From: Gemmata massiliana
GTDB taxonomy: Bacteria > Planctomycetota > Planctomycetia > Gemmatales > Gemmataceae
Direction of reading: 5' to 3'
DNA: 64,000 nt
NCBI RefSeq assembly: GCF_901538265.1
Contig: NZ_LR593886.1
Location: 6,221,738-6,285,737, forward strand
Made by a program: the position numbers and the translations under genes. The notes below the pieces were generated by a model. The model ran no database searches, was not told the DNA's origin, and was given only the letters and a program-made list of their open reading frames with translations. Shown piece after piece: positions 45,178 to 54,119 of this stretch; position 1 is the stretch's first letter; each line of letters begins with the position of its first letter.

Positions 45178-46302
45178 ATGGCGAAGCACCCCGATGTGGC
45201 GATTATTGGCGGCGGGATCATCGGTCTCACCTCCGCGTACTTTCTCGCGAAAGAAGGGCTGTCGGTCGCGGTTTACGACCAGTCCGACTTCGGCAAGGAA
45301 GCGTCATGGGCCGGGGCCGGGATCATCCCACCCGGTAACCCCGATCGCGCCGCGACACCGGCCGACAAGCTCCGCGGGATCGGGTCCGTGCGCTTCCCCA
45401 CATTTTCCGCCGAACTGCGAGAACTCACAGGGATCGACAACGGCTACCGGCTTTGTGGCGGGATCGATTTCCTCGAACCCGAGGACCGCGACGTCCCCAC
45501 CGTGTGGCACGCGGAAGGCATCGCATTTGAGCGCCTGACACTCGCTGGTGCCAAGCGCCTTGAACCGCTCGGCGAAGTCGAAGGAGAGCCGCACCTGCTG
45601 CCCGCGTGCGCTCAGGTGCGCAACCCGCGTCACTTGCGTGCCCTCATTACGGCTTGTGATCGCGTGGGGGTGCGCCTGAACGCAAACACCGGCGCCGAAG
45701 CGTGGGAACTCGGCTCAAATCGCATTACGTCTGTGCAACTTGCGGGCGGCGAACGTGTAATTGCTGGGCGGTTTCTGCTCGCAGCAGGTGCGTGGAGCGA
45801 GTTGCTCCTGCGCCCACTCGGGCACCGTCCGCACGTCCGCCCGGTGCTCGGGCAGATTGCCCTTCTAAAAGGCCCGAGTTGTTCCCGCGTGCTGATGCTC
45901 GGCAAACGGTACCTCGTCCCACGCGGCGACGGACTCACGCTCATCGGTTCCACCGAGGAACCGGAAGCGGGCTTCGAGAAGCGAACCACGGCGGCGGGAG
46001 TGGAAGAGTTGGTCGCGTTCGCGCGCCGAACGGTGCTGCCACTTGCCGACGCGACGCTCGAAACGTCGTGGGCAGGCTTGCGGCCCGGGTCACCGGACGG
46101 GTTGCCGTTTATCGGGAACGTGCCGGGATGGGACAATGCGTTCGTGGCGTGCGGGCACTTCCGCGCCGGCGTGCAACTTTCGATCGGCACTGCACAAGCG
46201 ATTACCGAGTTGCTCACCGGCAAACCGACGAGTGTCGATTTGGCCGCGTTCGCACTCGACCGAACGCCCGATACGAGCACGAAAAGCGCGTTCCGGTCGT
46301 GA
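45178..46302 (+). CDS. thiO: Glycine oxidase-like FAD-dependent oxidoreductase (ThiO type)
   Basis: The 374-residue protein has an N-terminal dinucleotide fold for FAD (VAIIGGGIIGLTSAYFLAKE, residues 7-26), and the DAO-family phrases EASWAGAGIIPPG and WAGLRPGSPDGLPFIG near the C-terminus. These match ThiO, which oxidises glycine to dehydroglycine for thiazole synthesis in thiamine biosynthesis. No other thi gene is nearby, so a different amine substrate remains possible. ATG start; no export signal. Confidence 0.78.
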   Translation: MAKHPDVAIIGGGIIGLTSAYFLAKEGLSVAVYDQSDFGKEASWAGAGIIPPGNPDRAATPADKLRGIGSVRFPTFSAELRELTGIDNGYRLCGGIDFLEPEDRDVPTVWHAEGIAFERLTLAGAKRLEPLGEVEGEPHLLPACAQVRNPRHLRALITACDRVGVRLNANTGAEAWELGSNRITSVQLAGGERVIAGRFLLAAGAWSELLLRPLGHRPHVRPVLGQIALLKGPSCSRVLMLGKRYLVPRGDGLTLIGSTEEPEAGFEKRTTAAGVEELVAFARRTVLPLADATLETSWAGLRPGSPDGLPFIGNVPGWDNAFVACGHFRAGVQLSIGTAQAITELLTGKPTSVDLAAFALDRTPDTSTKSAFRS

Positions 46303-46314
46303 GGTTCAGCACTT

Positions 46315-46396
46315 TTGACGGGCTTCACAGGATTCACACGATTGAAAACGCGGCTTTGTTTTGATCCCGTTTATCCCGTTAATCCTGTCAAAAACT
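46315..46396. repeat. Imperfect inverted repeat after the ThiO-like gene
   Basis: TTTTGACGGGCTTCACAGGA (about 46313-46332) is partly mirrored by TTAATCCTGTCAAAA at about 46379-46393, with CCCGTTTATCCCGTTAATCC just before. The element is non-coding and AT-richer than its surroundings. Confidence 0.4.
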
Positions 46397-46508
46397 CTTC
46401 TACGGTGCGCAACTAAGGCCTCGAACGCACTAACCCACCGATCCGGTCAAAAACGCTTCCGGCCCCGTCGCTCCGGCCGTTCGGCACCGAGTCTGCAATA
46501 ATACCCCC

Positions 46509-48425
46509 ATGCAACCGACCGAACACCGCTCGGCCGTGGGTCAGTTGGCCGACGACCTCCGCTGGCTCGAAGACCACTGTCGCCGGCAGCCCGAACTGGC
46601 CGCCCACGCGGGCACGCTCCGGCTCGCGTCCGCGCTCACGCGCAACGTCATCGGGCCGTTCCTCGAAGGTCAGCCCACGCGCCCGCTGCACGTCGCGGTC
46701 GTCGGCGGGGCCGGCGCGGGCAAGAGTACGGTGGTGAACTTCCTCGCCGGCGACAAAGTCGCCGAGGCCAACCCGCAGGCCGGGTTTACCCGGCACCCCA
46801 CGGCGTTCCTGCCGCCGGGACCGGCCTTCCAGTGGCCCAGTTACATCGGGTTCATGGGCCAGATGCACCGGCTCACGCAGGACAAGCCCGCGAGCGCGGA
46901 CGAAGACGTCTATCAGGTGAAGCGGATCGCCCCGCCCCCCGCGGCCGGCGGAAAAGACGGGTACACGCACCCGCTCGGCGAGTTCGTCATCTGGGACTGC
47001 CCCGACATGACGACCTGGGCGTCCGAGGGCTACGTCGCACGGCTCATGGAGGTCGCGGCGCTCGCGGACGTGATCGTGTACGTCGCGTCGGACGAGCGCT
47101 ACAACGACGCGGTCCCGACGGAGTTTTTGCACCTGCTGGTGAAGGCCGGCAAAGCGGTCGTTGTGGCGCTTACGAAGATGCGCGCCCAGGACGCGGACGC
47201 CTTCATCGAGCACTTCCGTCAGGAAATTCTCGGCCGGTTGCCGAAGCTCCCCAACGGCGAATTGCCCGCGGTGCCGGTGGTCGCGATCCCGCACATGAGC
47301 ATGGCCGAGCGGACCGACCCGGCCGGCGCGGGCGCACGGTACCGCGTGCAGTTGTTGAACCAGATCCTGGTACAGTGCGAGAGCGACGACGCCACGCGCG
47401 CCCGCACCGTCACCAATGCCGCGAAGTACCTCAGCACCGCGGGAGACGGGCTGCTCGACGTCGCCCGGCGCGACTTCACGGAACTCGAATCCTGGAAGGC
47501 GACCGTGGGCGCGGGGAAGACCGCGTTCGAGGAGCGGTACCGGCGCGAGTACCTTTCGGGCGAGCAGTTTCGGCGCTTCGACCGGTTCCGCGAGCGCCTC
47601 ACCGATCTGCTCGAACTCCCCAGTGGGGGGCGCGTGATCGGCGGGATCTTCTGGGCGCTCCGCACCCCGTACCGCTGGACGCGGGACTACATCTTCGGCC
47701 TCCTCGCCCGTCCGGACGTGTTGAACCTCTCGGAGCAAACGGTGCTCACCGGTGCGCTCACGGGCTGGCTCGACATGCTCCAGGCGGAGTCGCTCCGCAA
47801 GTCCGGTTCGCACACGCTCTGGAAGCAGATCGCGGTGCGGTTCGATTCGGAACTCGGCCCTCAAGCGCGCGACCGTTTCGCCACCGATTTCCGGGCCTTC
47901 GAGCTGAAGGAATCCGAAGACCTGGAGGAGACGGGTAAGGCGCTCGTGGACGGCCTGGAGAAGAATCCCGCCCTGCTTTACACGCTCCGCGGCGGAAAGC
48001 TCGCGCTCGACCTCACGATCATCGGCAGCGTGGTCTACTTCACGTGGCCCCCGGGGTGGCTCTTGTTACTCATCCCGTTCGGCGTGTCGGCATCGCACCA
48101 GTTCGCGGAACTCGCGACGCGCGCGGTGGCCGAAGGCGCGCGCCACCGGGTGCGTTCTCACCGCGAGCAGTTGGTCACTACGTCGCTGTCGTCCCCGCTG
48201 GCCGCGTGGCTCGCGGAGTGGCCCACGACCGGCGGAACGTCGTTCGAGAAGCTCCAGCAAGTGCTGCGGCGCGTACCGGAATCCATCCGCCAGATGGAAG
48301 ACCGCGTGAGCGCCAAAGTCGCCGCACTAACCGCCTCGAAACCCGCCCCGCCCCCGGTACCGAACTCGGATAACCCGGGGAACACGTCCCCCAATCGCCA
48401 GCCCACGGAGCCGCCGACCGCATGA
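46509..48425 (+). CDS. Membrane-anchored P-loop GTPase, first of a tandem pair
   Basis: The 638-residue protein has a P-loop at 66-74 (GGAGAGKST), a G3-like motif in WDCPDMTTWASEGY, and a G4-like ALTKMRAQD where the usual NKXD is altered. A helical middle region precedes two close hydrophobic stretches at about 495-530 (TIIGSVVYFTWPPGWLLLLI) that would insert in the membrane. The Pro-rich tail is disordered. Its stop overlaps the start of the next GTPase (ATGA). Tandem membrane GTPases resemble bacterial dynamin-like pairs; that relation is inferred from layout, not shown by motif. Confidence 0.82.
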   Translation: MQPTEHRSAVGQLADDLRWLEDHCRRQPELAAHAGTLRLASALTRNVIGPFLEGQPTRPLHVAVVGGAGAGKSTVVNFLAGDKVAEANPQAGFTRHPTAFLPPGPAFQWPSYIGFMGQMHRLTQDKPASADEDVYQVKRIAPPPAAGGKDGYTHPLGEFVIWDCPDMTTWASEGYVARLMEVAALADVIVYVASDERYNDAVPTEFLHLLVKAGKAVVVALTKMRAQDADAFIEHFRQEILGRLPKLPNGELPAVPVVAIPHMSMAERTDPAGAGARYRVQLLNQILVQCESDDATRARTVTNAAKYLSTAGDGLLDVARRDFTELESWKATVGAGKTAFEERYRREYLSGEQFRRFDRFRERLTDLLELPSGGRVIGGIFWALRTPYRWTRDYIFGLLARPDVLNLSEQTVLTGALTGWLDMLQAESLRKSGSHTLWKQIAVRFDSELGPQARDRFATDFRAFELKESEDLEETGKALVDGLEKNPALLYTLRGGKLALDLTIIGSVVYFTWPPGWLLLLIPFGVSASHQFAELATRAVAEGARHRVRSHREQLVTTSLSSPLAAWLAEWPTTGGTSFEKLQQVLRRVPESIRQMEDRVSAKVAALTASKPAPPPVPNSDNPGNTSPNRQPTEPPTA

Positions 48426-50323
48426 GCGCTGAAGAAGAATCCGGCGGTGCCAGCCCCCCGCATACCGAAGTGCCAGAAACCGCCCCGCAGCCGTTGTTGC
48501 GGACGCTCGCGCCCCTTTTGCGCGGGCTGGAGCGCCCGCTACGCGCGTGGCTCGATAGCCGGCGCAAGTTCCCACTCTCGATGATCCAGCGCGCGGAACT
48601 CGAAGGGCTGGCCGACGACCTCCGGCGCCAGGCAGAAACGCTCGACGTCGAGAAACCGCTGCTCGTCGTCATGCTCATGGGCGGCACCGGCGTGGGCAAA
48701 TCGACGCTGCTCAACGCGCTCGCAGGGGGACCGATCGCCCAGGCGTCGTTCACGCGCCCCACCACACGCGACCCCGTGGTTTACTTCCACCATTCGGTGA
48801 AGTCCGAGCGTCTCGACCCCGCGCTCCGCGTGTGCCGGCTCGTGCAACACGACCGCCCCGGCCTGGAACAGAAGATCATCGTCGATACGCCCGACATCGA
48901 CTCCAATGACCTCTCGAACCGCGACAAGCTCATCGCGCTCCTGCCGGTCGCGGACATCGTTTTGTACGTCGGCTCGCAGGAGAAGTACCACGACCGCCTG
49001 GGCTGGGATCTGTTCAAGGAACAGCGCCAGCGCCGGGCGTTCGCGTTTGTGCTGAACAAGTGGGACCGGTGCGTGACCGGAGAGAGCGGCGTTCAGCCGG
49101 ACGAAGACCTCCTCGCCGACCTCAAAGCCGAGGGCTTCCAGAACCCGCTCCTGTTCCGCACAACGGCCCAGTTGTGGCTCGATGCGGCTAAAGCTCACGG
49201 CGGTAGCGGGCTTCCGCCCAAACCAGCTGATCTCCCGGAAGGCGAACAGTTCGGGCTGCTCCGCAACTGGCTCGAACTCGGGCTCACGCGCCTCGAAATC
49301 GAAGCCGTCAAAGCGCGCGGCGTCGGCCAACTCCTGGTGCAGATCACCCGCATGGCCGAAACCGTGCGTCCGCCGGACCTGAGCGCCGAAGCGGAAAAGG
49401 TCAAAGCGTCGTGGGAACGCACGCTCGCCGAAGAAGCGGACGTGCAAGCGGACGTACTCGTCGGCACCCTGGAGCCATATCAGACCGAGGTCGAACACCA
49501 CTTCAGCGTGGAGGACCAACAGCGGTTCCGCGGACTGATGGCCGCGTACCTGCAACTCACGACGCGCCTGCGATACGCGGGCAGTGGGCTGCGCGACCGC
49601 ATCCCGTTCGGCAACCTGAAGGGGAAACTGCTCGGGGGCCGCGTCGAAACACCGGTGGAATGGAACCTCGGGGCGTTTGTGCAGGAATGTGCCCGGACCG
49701 CGGGCGAGCGCGTGCTCGATCAGCGCACAACGGCCCTCACCAACCGCTTGCTCGTCGAGGGCGAAGCGAAGGGGTTCCCGCTCACGCTCCTCACCGACCC
49801 GGTCGGCTCCGCGGGCCGACTCGACTGGCGCGAGAAGATCACGCGCTCGGTCATCGAAGCACTCGCCGAGGTCGAGCGCCAGGCCACGCACCCGACGGGC
49901 TTCAAGCGCATCGTTCGCGGGACGCTGAGCTTGCTCGCGAACACGCTGCCGGAAATCGCGCTCGTGTCCACCGCGGGGCTGCTGCTGTGGAACTTCTTCA
50001 TCCACGGCGAAACGCCGGATCTCTTCCGCATGTCGTTGGTGGCGCTGATCCCGCTCGTCGTCATCATCGTGTTGCACTTGCTCATTCTGCTGCTATTACC
50101 GGTGCGCTGGCCGGCCATCCGGCACGAGTTCCGGAAGCAACTGGGCACGCGCGTCGCGGCGGATTTGGGGCGCGCGTACCTCACCATCCCGGGCGAGGTG
50201 TGCGACGCGATTCAAGAAGAACGGAAACAGGTCGACGGGCTAATCGCCGAAACGAAGCAGGTGAACGACTGGCTGGCCGAGCGCCAACAGGCGGCCCGGG
50301 TCGCCGAATTGTACGGGAAGTAA
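48422..50323 (+). CDS. Membrane-anchored P-loop GTPase, second of a tandem pair
   Basis: The ATG at 48422 overlaps the stop of the first GTPase by four bases, so translation is probably coupled. The 633-residue protein has a P-loop at 87-95 (GGTGVGKST), a G3-like VDTPDIDSNDL and a good G4 motif LNKWDRC. Two membrane segments lie at about 510-563 (VSTAGLLLWNFFIHGE, SLVALIPLVVIIVLHLLILL), with a short helical cytosolic tail. Unlike its neighbour the nucleotide motifs are canonical, so one active and one modified GTPase may form a heteromer. A CHAD-domain gene follows 65 bases downstream. Confidence 0.85.
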   Translation: MSAEEESGGASPPHTEVPETAPQPLLRTLAPLLRGLERPLRAWLDSRRKFPLSMIQRAELEGLADDLRRQAETLDVEKPLLVVMLMGGTGVGKSTLLNALAGGPIAQASFTRPTTRDPVVYFHHSVKSERLDPALRVCRLVQHDRPGLEQKIIVDTPDIDSNDLSNRDKLIALLPVADIVLYVGSQEKYHDRLGWDLFKEQRQRRAFAFVLNKWDRCVTGESGVQPDEDLLADLKAEGFQNPLLFRTTAQLWLDAAKAHGGSGLPPKPADLPEGEQFGLLRNWLELGLTRLEIEAVKARGVGQLLVQITRMAETVRPPDLSAEAEKVKASWERTLAEEADVQADVLVGTLEPYQTEVEHHFSVEDQQRFRGLMAAYLQLTTRLRYAGSGLRDRIPFGNLKGKLLGGRVETPVEWNLGAFVQECARTAGERVLDQRTTALTNRLLVEGEAKGFPLTLLTDPVGSAGRLDWREKITRSVIEALAEVERQATHPTGFKRIVRGTLSLLANTLPEIALVSTAGLLLWNFFIHGETPDLFRMSLVALIPLVVIIVLHLLILLLLPVRWPAIRHEFRKQLGTRVAADLGRAYLTIPGEVCDAIQEERKQVDGLIAETKQVNDWLAERQQAARVAELYGK

Positions 50324-50388
50324 AACGAAATGTCGGGCCGAACGAGCCGCCCGCGGAGCGAGCGGACCATACCCGGAAGGCGGGACAC

Positions 50389-51339
50389 ATGGCCGAAGGA
50401 AAATGGATCTCGGGACTGAAACCCGGAACGCCGATCGCGGACGCCGCGCGGGTCGTGCTCACGGAACGGTTCGCGGTGGTGCGACAGTACCTCCCTCTCG
50501 CGGCGAACAATCCCTACGAGGATGTCGAGTACGTTCACCAACTCCGCGTGGGGACGCGCCGCACGGGTGCCGCACTGCGTGCGTTCTCGGACGCCCTGCC
50601 GCGGAAGTCACTGAAGGCCACGAAAACCGCACTCCGGACGATTCGCCAAGCCGCCGGCGACGCACGCGACTGGGACGTGTTCCTGGCCTCGTTACCCGGC
50701 GCGAAGCCCTTCGGCACGGCCACCGCGAAGCCCACGCTTGATTTCCTGCTCGGTTACGCATTCGGCCAGCGCACTGCGGCCCAAGCGCGCCTTACCGCGA
50801 CGGAAGCCGAAACCGGTCCGGAGTTCCTGGCGCTCAGCGAGAGCCTGCCCACTCGCACCCGCGAACCGGAAGGCACGGACGCGCCCACGAACTTCGGAGA
50901 ACTCGCGGTTCAACAACTTGGGGCGCTGTTCGCAGAACTCACAGCGAGTGCGGAAGCGAATCCGACCGAACCGCACGACCTGCACGCGCTGCGGATCATC
51001 GCGAAGCGCCTTCGCTACGCGATCGAGATCTTCGCGGAGTGCTTCCCACCGTACCTCAAAGAAACGATCTACCCCTGCGTTGAGCGCGTGCAAGAACTAC
51101 TCGGCGAAGTGCAAGACGCGAATGTGGGCATCTCCCGTTTGGTAGACATCCGCGCGCTCGTGGGGGCTGTGGCGCCGAAGCAACTCACGCGCGTGAAAAA
51201 GGGCCTGGACGCACTGGCGACTTCACTCCGTGGAAAAATTCCAGCGGGTACGAAGGCGTTTGCCTCGTGGCGCAAGGAATGGCTGGGCCTCATGGCCGCA
51301 CTCAAACTCGAAGTGGTAGCCAGTGTTGTGACTGCGTGA
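50389..51339 (+). CDS. CHAD-domain protein (polyphosphate-binding type)
   Basis: The ATG at 50389 (after GGAAGG) gives a 316-residue protein made of one CHAD domain. The two signature helices are EYVHQLRVGTRRTGAALRAF (about 47-66) and LHALRIIAKRLRYAIEIFAE in the second half, both rich in His, Arg and Lys. CHAD domains bind inorganic polyphosphate and can localise to polyphosphate granules. No linked CYTH or polyphosphate kinase gene is here. It follows the GTPase pair on the same strand, so a link between membrane GTPases and polyphosphate bodies is possible but unproven. Confidence 0.9.
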   Translation: MAEGKWISGLKPGTPIADAARVVLTERFAVVRQYLPLAANNPYEDVEYVHQLRVGTRRTGAALRAFSDALPRKSLKATKTALRTIRQAAGDARDWDVFLASLPGAKPFGTATAKPTLDFLLGYAFGQRTAAQARLTATEAETGPEFLALSESLPTRTREPEGTDAPTNFGELAVQQLGALFAELTASAEANPTEPHDLHALRIIAKRLRYAIEIFAECFPPYLKETIYPCVERVQELLGEVQDANVGISRLVDIRALVGAVAPKQLTRVKKGLDALATSLRGKIPAGTKAFASWRKEWLGLMAALKLEVVASVVTA

Positions 51340-51360
51340 AACGTGAAACGCAAAAACAAT

Positions 51361-51462
51361 CACAGCCGCGGATAGCGCAGATTACACGAATCAGCGCCGG
51401 GAGAGCATTTGGCACGCGGTTCTTGCTTTTATCTGCGTAATCTGCGCCGTCTGCGGTTCTTC
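51361..51462. repeat. Dispersed repeat D, palindromic form
   Basis: CAGCCGCGGATAGCGCAGAT near 51363 and ATCTGCGTAATCTGCGCCGT near 51431 form an imperfect inverted repeat of about 100 bases related to repeat D. The element is non-coding and lies between the CHAD gene and lipB. Confidence 0.65.
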
Positions 51463-51545
51463 CGCTTGGTCTGGGTGATGGCCTCTCCGTGTGGTAAACT
51501 ACCAGCGTAAGAAGTGCGTTCCACTTGTGACATGAGACGTTCGCG

Positions 51546-52289
51546 GTGACCGAGCGGCCGGAACAACCCGATTTCGCCCCCGAGCGAGTCCTCTCGGCGT
51601 ACCTGCTCGGTGCCTTGGAGTTCGACGCACTCACCGCGCTCCAGCGCCGGCTGGTCTACGATATCAGCGGCGACCGCGACACCGCGGCTCTGATTCTCTG
51701 CGAGCACCCACCGGGAATTACGATCGGCCGCGAGGGGAGCGTGGCACACGTGCGCCCCAACACGAACGCCCTGGCCGCCCGGCGCTGGCCGGTGCGGTGG
51801 GTGGGGCGCGGTGGTGGCGTGATGCTGCACCAGCCCGGTCAGGTCGTGTGCTACCCCATATTCCCGCTCGACTCCCTCAATATCACCGCCGGCCGCTATG
51901 TGAACGAATTACAGGCCGTCGCGGTCGACCTGTGCCACGAATTCGGTGTTGAAGCACTCCCCGACCAAGCCCGCCCCGGCGCGAGCGCGAACGGCCGGCG
52001 CATCGCACACGTGGGTGTTGCGGTGCGCAGTTGGGTCAGTTCCTTCGGACTGATTGTGAACGCGAACCCGGACCTCGAACCGTTCCGGGACGTGCGCTGC
52101 GACGGTGCCCCGGCGCCCATGACCTCTCTTCAGCGCGAAAGTTCGCTCCGCGTGCGCGTGTCCGGCGTGCGCCAACTTCTCCTCGAACTGATCGCGGCGC
52201 GGTTCGGCTTCACCCGCGTTTCCGTCTTCCACAACCACCCCGCGGACCTCCCGCGGCCGAAACACCATGCGCTCCCTCACGCTTCTTGA
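51546..52289 (+). CDS. lipB: Lipoate-protein ligase B-type octanoyltransferase with altered active site
   Basis: The 247-residue protein with a GTG start matches LipB, which moves octanoate from acyl carrier protein to lipoyl domains. Visible family parts are LCEHPPGITIGREGS and RWVGRGGGVMLHQPGQVVCY (84-103), then FGLIVNANPDLEPFRDV. The catalytic cysteine position is present (C185 in RCDGAPAP). The usual lysine of the KIA motif is arginine here (GRRIAHVG, R152), and HGPGQ reads HQPGQ. Activity is therefore uncertain. lipA overlaps the 3' end by 23 bases. The C-terminus is somewhat longer than usual. Confidence 0.85.
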   Translation: MTERPEQPDFAPERVLSAYLLGALEFDALTALQRRLVYDISGDRDTAALILCEHPPGITIGREGSVAHVRPNTNALAARRWPVRWVGRGGGVMLHQPGQVVCYPIFPLDSLNITAGRYVNELQAVAVDLCHEFGVEALPDQARPGASANGRRIAHVGVAVRSWVSSFGLIVNANPDLEPFRDVRCDGAPAPMTSLQRESSLRVRVSGVRQLLLELIAARFGFTRVSVFHNHPADLPRPKHHALPHAS

Positions 52290-53208
52290 TAAACCCGAGC
52301 AACCCGCGCCCCCACCGCGCACGGGCAACCGGCTCCCGCCCTGGCTGAAGCGCCCGCTCCCCACCGGGAACGGCAACAACTTCACCGCGCACCTGATCGA
52401 AGACCTCCGGCTCGAAACGGTGTGCGAGAGCGCGAAGTGCCCGAACCGCCCCGAGTGCTGGTCGCGCCGGACCGCGACGTTCATGATTATGGGCAACCTC
52501 TGCACGCGCACGTGCAGTTTCTGCTCGGTCCCCAAGGGCACGCCCGAGCACCTGGAACTCGACGAACCCGCGCGCCTCGCCGAAGCCTCTGTTCGCCTGG
52601 GGCTGAAGCACGTCGTGATTACGTCCGTCACCCGGGACGACCTGCCCGACGGCGGGGCCATGCACTTCGCGGACTGCATTGAGGCCGTGCGCGCGCGGGT
52701 GCCGGACGCTGCGCTGGAAGTCCTCACACCGGACTTCCTCGGCGACCCGGTGGCCATCGACACTGTGACCGACGCGAACCCCGAAGTGTTCAACCACAAC
52801 CTCGAAACGGTCCCGCGCCTGCACCGCACCGTCCGCGGGCGCGCGTTGTACCACCGGAGCCTCGGGCTGCTGGAACGCGTGAAGCGCCGGGCACCGCACA
52901 TCGTGACGAAGGCCGGGTTGATGCTCGGGATCGGCGAAACAATCGACGAACTCTTCGACGTGCTGGCCGATCTCCGCGCGATCAAGTGCGACGTGCTGAC
53001 GCTCGGCCAGTACCTCGCCCCGACCGTGAAGCACATGCCCGTGGCGCGGTTCGTTCCGCCGAGCGAGTTCGATTCCCTGGCCGCGACCGCGCGGCTCATG
53101 GGCTTCAAGCAGGTTGTTGCGGGACCGTATGTGCGGTCCAGTTACCACGCGGCCGATATGGTGCCCACCCGTGAAGGAATCCTCGCGAATAGCGGTCACG
53201 GCGCCTGA
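52267..53208 (+). CDS. lipA: Lipoyl synthase (radical SAM)
   Basis: The 313-residue protein is of full normal length. The auxiliary iron-sulfur cluster is bound by C53, C58 and C64 (CESAKCPNRPEC), the radical SAM cluster by C79, C83 and C86 (CTRTCSFC), and the conserved C-terminal serine ligand is in VRSSYHAADM. It inserts two sulfur atoms into the octanoyl chain on lipoyl domains. The ATG lies inside the end of lipB, so the two are translationally coupled; a short lipoyl-like gene overlaps its own 3' end. Confidence 0.96.
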   Translation: MRSLTLLDKPEQPAPPPRTGNRLPPWLKRPLPTGNGNNFTAHLIEDLRLETVCESAKCPNRPECWSRRTATFMIMGNLCTRTCSFCSVPKGTPEHLELDEPARLAEASVRLGLKHVVITSVTRDDLPDGGAMHFADCIEAVRARVPDAALEVLTPDFLGDPVAIDTVTDANPEVFNHNLETVPRLHRTVRGRALYHRSLGLLERVKRRAPHIVTKAGLMLGIGETIDELFDVLADLRAIKCDVLTLGQYLAPTVKHMPVARFVPPSEFDSLAATARLMGFKQVVAGPYVRSSYHAADMVPTREGILANSGHGA

Positions 53209-53413
53209 CCTCGGCGCCCCGCGCGTCACGTTCAGCCTGTGGCACGTCCGGGTCGGCGACCGCGTGACCGAGGGCGATCGCGTCGCGGAGGTGCTGGTCC
53301 CCGGCGCGATCTTCGACGTGCCCGCCCCCGCGACCGGCACGCTCGTCGAGCGCCTTGTGCTCCCTAACGATCCGCTCACACCCGGCACCGTGCTCGGGGT
53401 GATTCAGGAATAG
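53171..53413 (+). CDS. Stand-alone lipoyl-like domain without the acceptor lysine
   Basis: The GTG at 53171 gives an 80-residue protein overlapping lipA by 38 bases. It has the lipoyl/biotinyl hammerhead pattern: VTAPDLGAPRVTFSLWHVRV, GDRVTEGDRVAEV and DVPAPATGTLVERLVLPNDP. In true lipoyl domains the turn reads like ETDKA with the modified lysine; here the matching residues are LVPGA, with G45 in the lysine position and no lysine nearby. So it cannot be lipoylated in the usual way. Overlap with lipA points to a role in the same process, perhaps as a binding adaptor (inference). Confidence 0.75.
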   Translation: MKESSRIAVTAPDLGAPRVTFSLWHVRVGDRVTEGDRVAEVLVPGAIFDVPAPATGTLVERLVLPNDPLTPGTVLGVIQE

Positions 53414-53468
53414 GACGCGACCGGCCCCTAGTTGTCGAAAGTTCCCCGACTGTTCGTCGAGGTGGTTC

Positions 53469-54110
53469 ATGCCGCGCCCCGCGTTCCTGTCGCTCGACGG
53501 TCTGGACGGTACCGGTAAATCCACTCAGTGCCGGTTGCTCGCAGAGTGGCTCACCGCGCAAAAGGTGCCGGTCACATCGTGTACGGACCCCGGCGGAACC
53601 CCGCTCGGACAGGAACTGCGGAAGCTGCTCCTCTTCGGCCGCGAACACACCATCTCGACCACCACGGAAGCGCTGCTCTTCATGGCGTCGCGTGCGCAGC
53701 TGGTGGAGGAAATCATTCGCCCCGCACTCGATCGCGGCGAGGTGGTGATTTCGGACCGGTTCCTTCTTGCGAATGTGGTTTATCAGGGGCACGCGGGCGG
53801 GCTGAGTGCGGATGCTTTGTGGCAAGTCGGCGCGTTCGCTACCGGCGGACTGGAACCCGACCTCACACTCGTCTTCGACCTCCCTCCCGACATCGCGGTC
53901 GCGCGCCGGAACCGCGAAGCTGACCGCATGGAGGAGCGCGGCGCGGACTACTACGCGCGCGTGAGCACCGGCTTCAAGTACGAAGCCGGGATGCGCCCGG
54001 CGAAGTACCGCCTCATCGACGCGACGCCCGATGTCGATACAGTGCAGAAGGCCGTCCGCCGCGAAGTGAGCCGGCTCCTCAGTGCCCACGGCTGGAACGT
54101 GCAGGAGTAG
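53469..54110 (+). CDS. tmk: Thymidylate kinase
   Basis: The 213-residue protein has the P-loop LDGLDGTGKSTQCRLLAEWL (residues 8-27), the DRX motif in VVISDRFLLANVVYQGHAGG and a lid-like basic stretch (AVARRNREADRMEERGADYY). It phosphorylates dTMP to dTDP. The length is normal. ATG start. It ends ten bases before holB, a gene pairing common in bacteria, so the two are probably co-transcribed. Confidence 0.96.
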   Translation: MPRPAFLSLDGLDGTGKSTQCRLLAEWLTAQKVPVTSCTDPGGTPLGQELRKLLLFGREHTISTTTEALLFMASRAQLVEEIIRPALDRGEVVISDRFLLANVVYQGHAGGLSADALWQVGAFATGGLEPDLTLVFDLPPDIAVARRNREADRMEERGADYYARVSTGFKYEAGMRPAKYRLIDATPDVDTVQKAVRREVSRLLSAHGWNVQE

Positions 54111-54119
54111 GGAGTCAGC

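Noticed and set aside
46413..47864. 483-codon minus-strand frame opposite the first GTPase
   Set aside because: It is antisense to a gene with clear GTPase motifs, and its Arg/Val/His-rich composition is typical of the complement of GC-rich coding sequence.
48539..50077. 512-codon minus-strand frame opposite the second GTPase
   Set aside because: Same reasoning: the sense strand has P-loop and NKWD motifs; the antisense frame shows no domain pattern.
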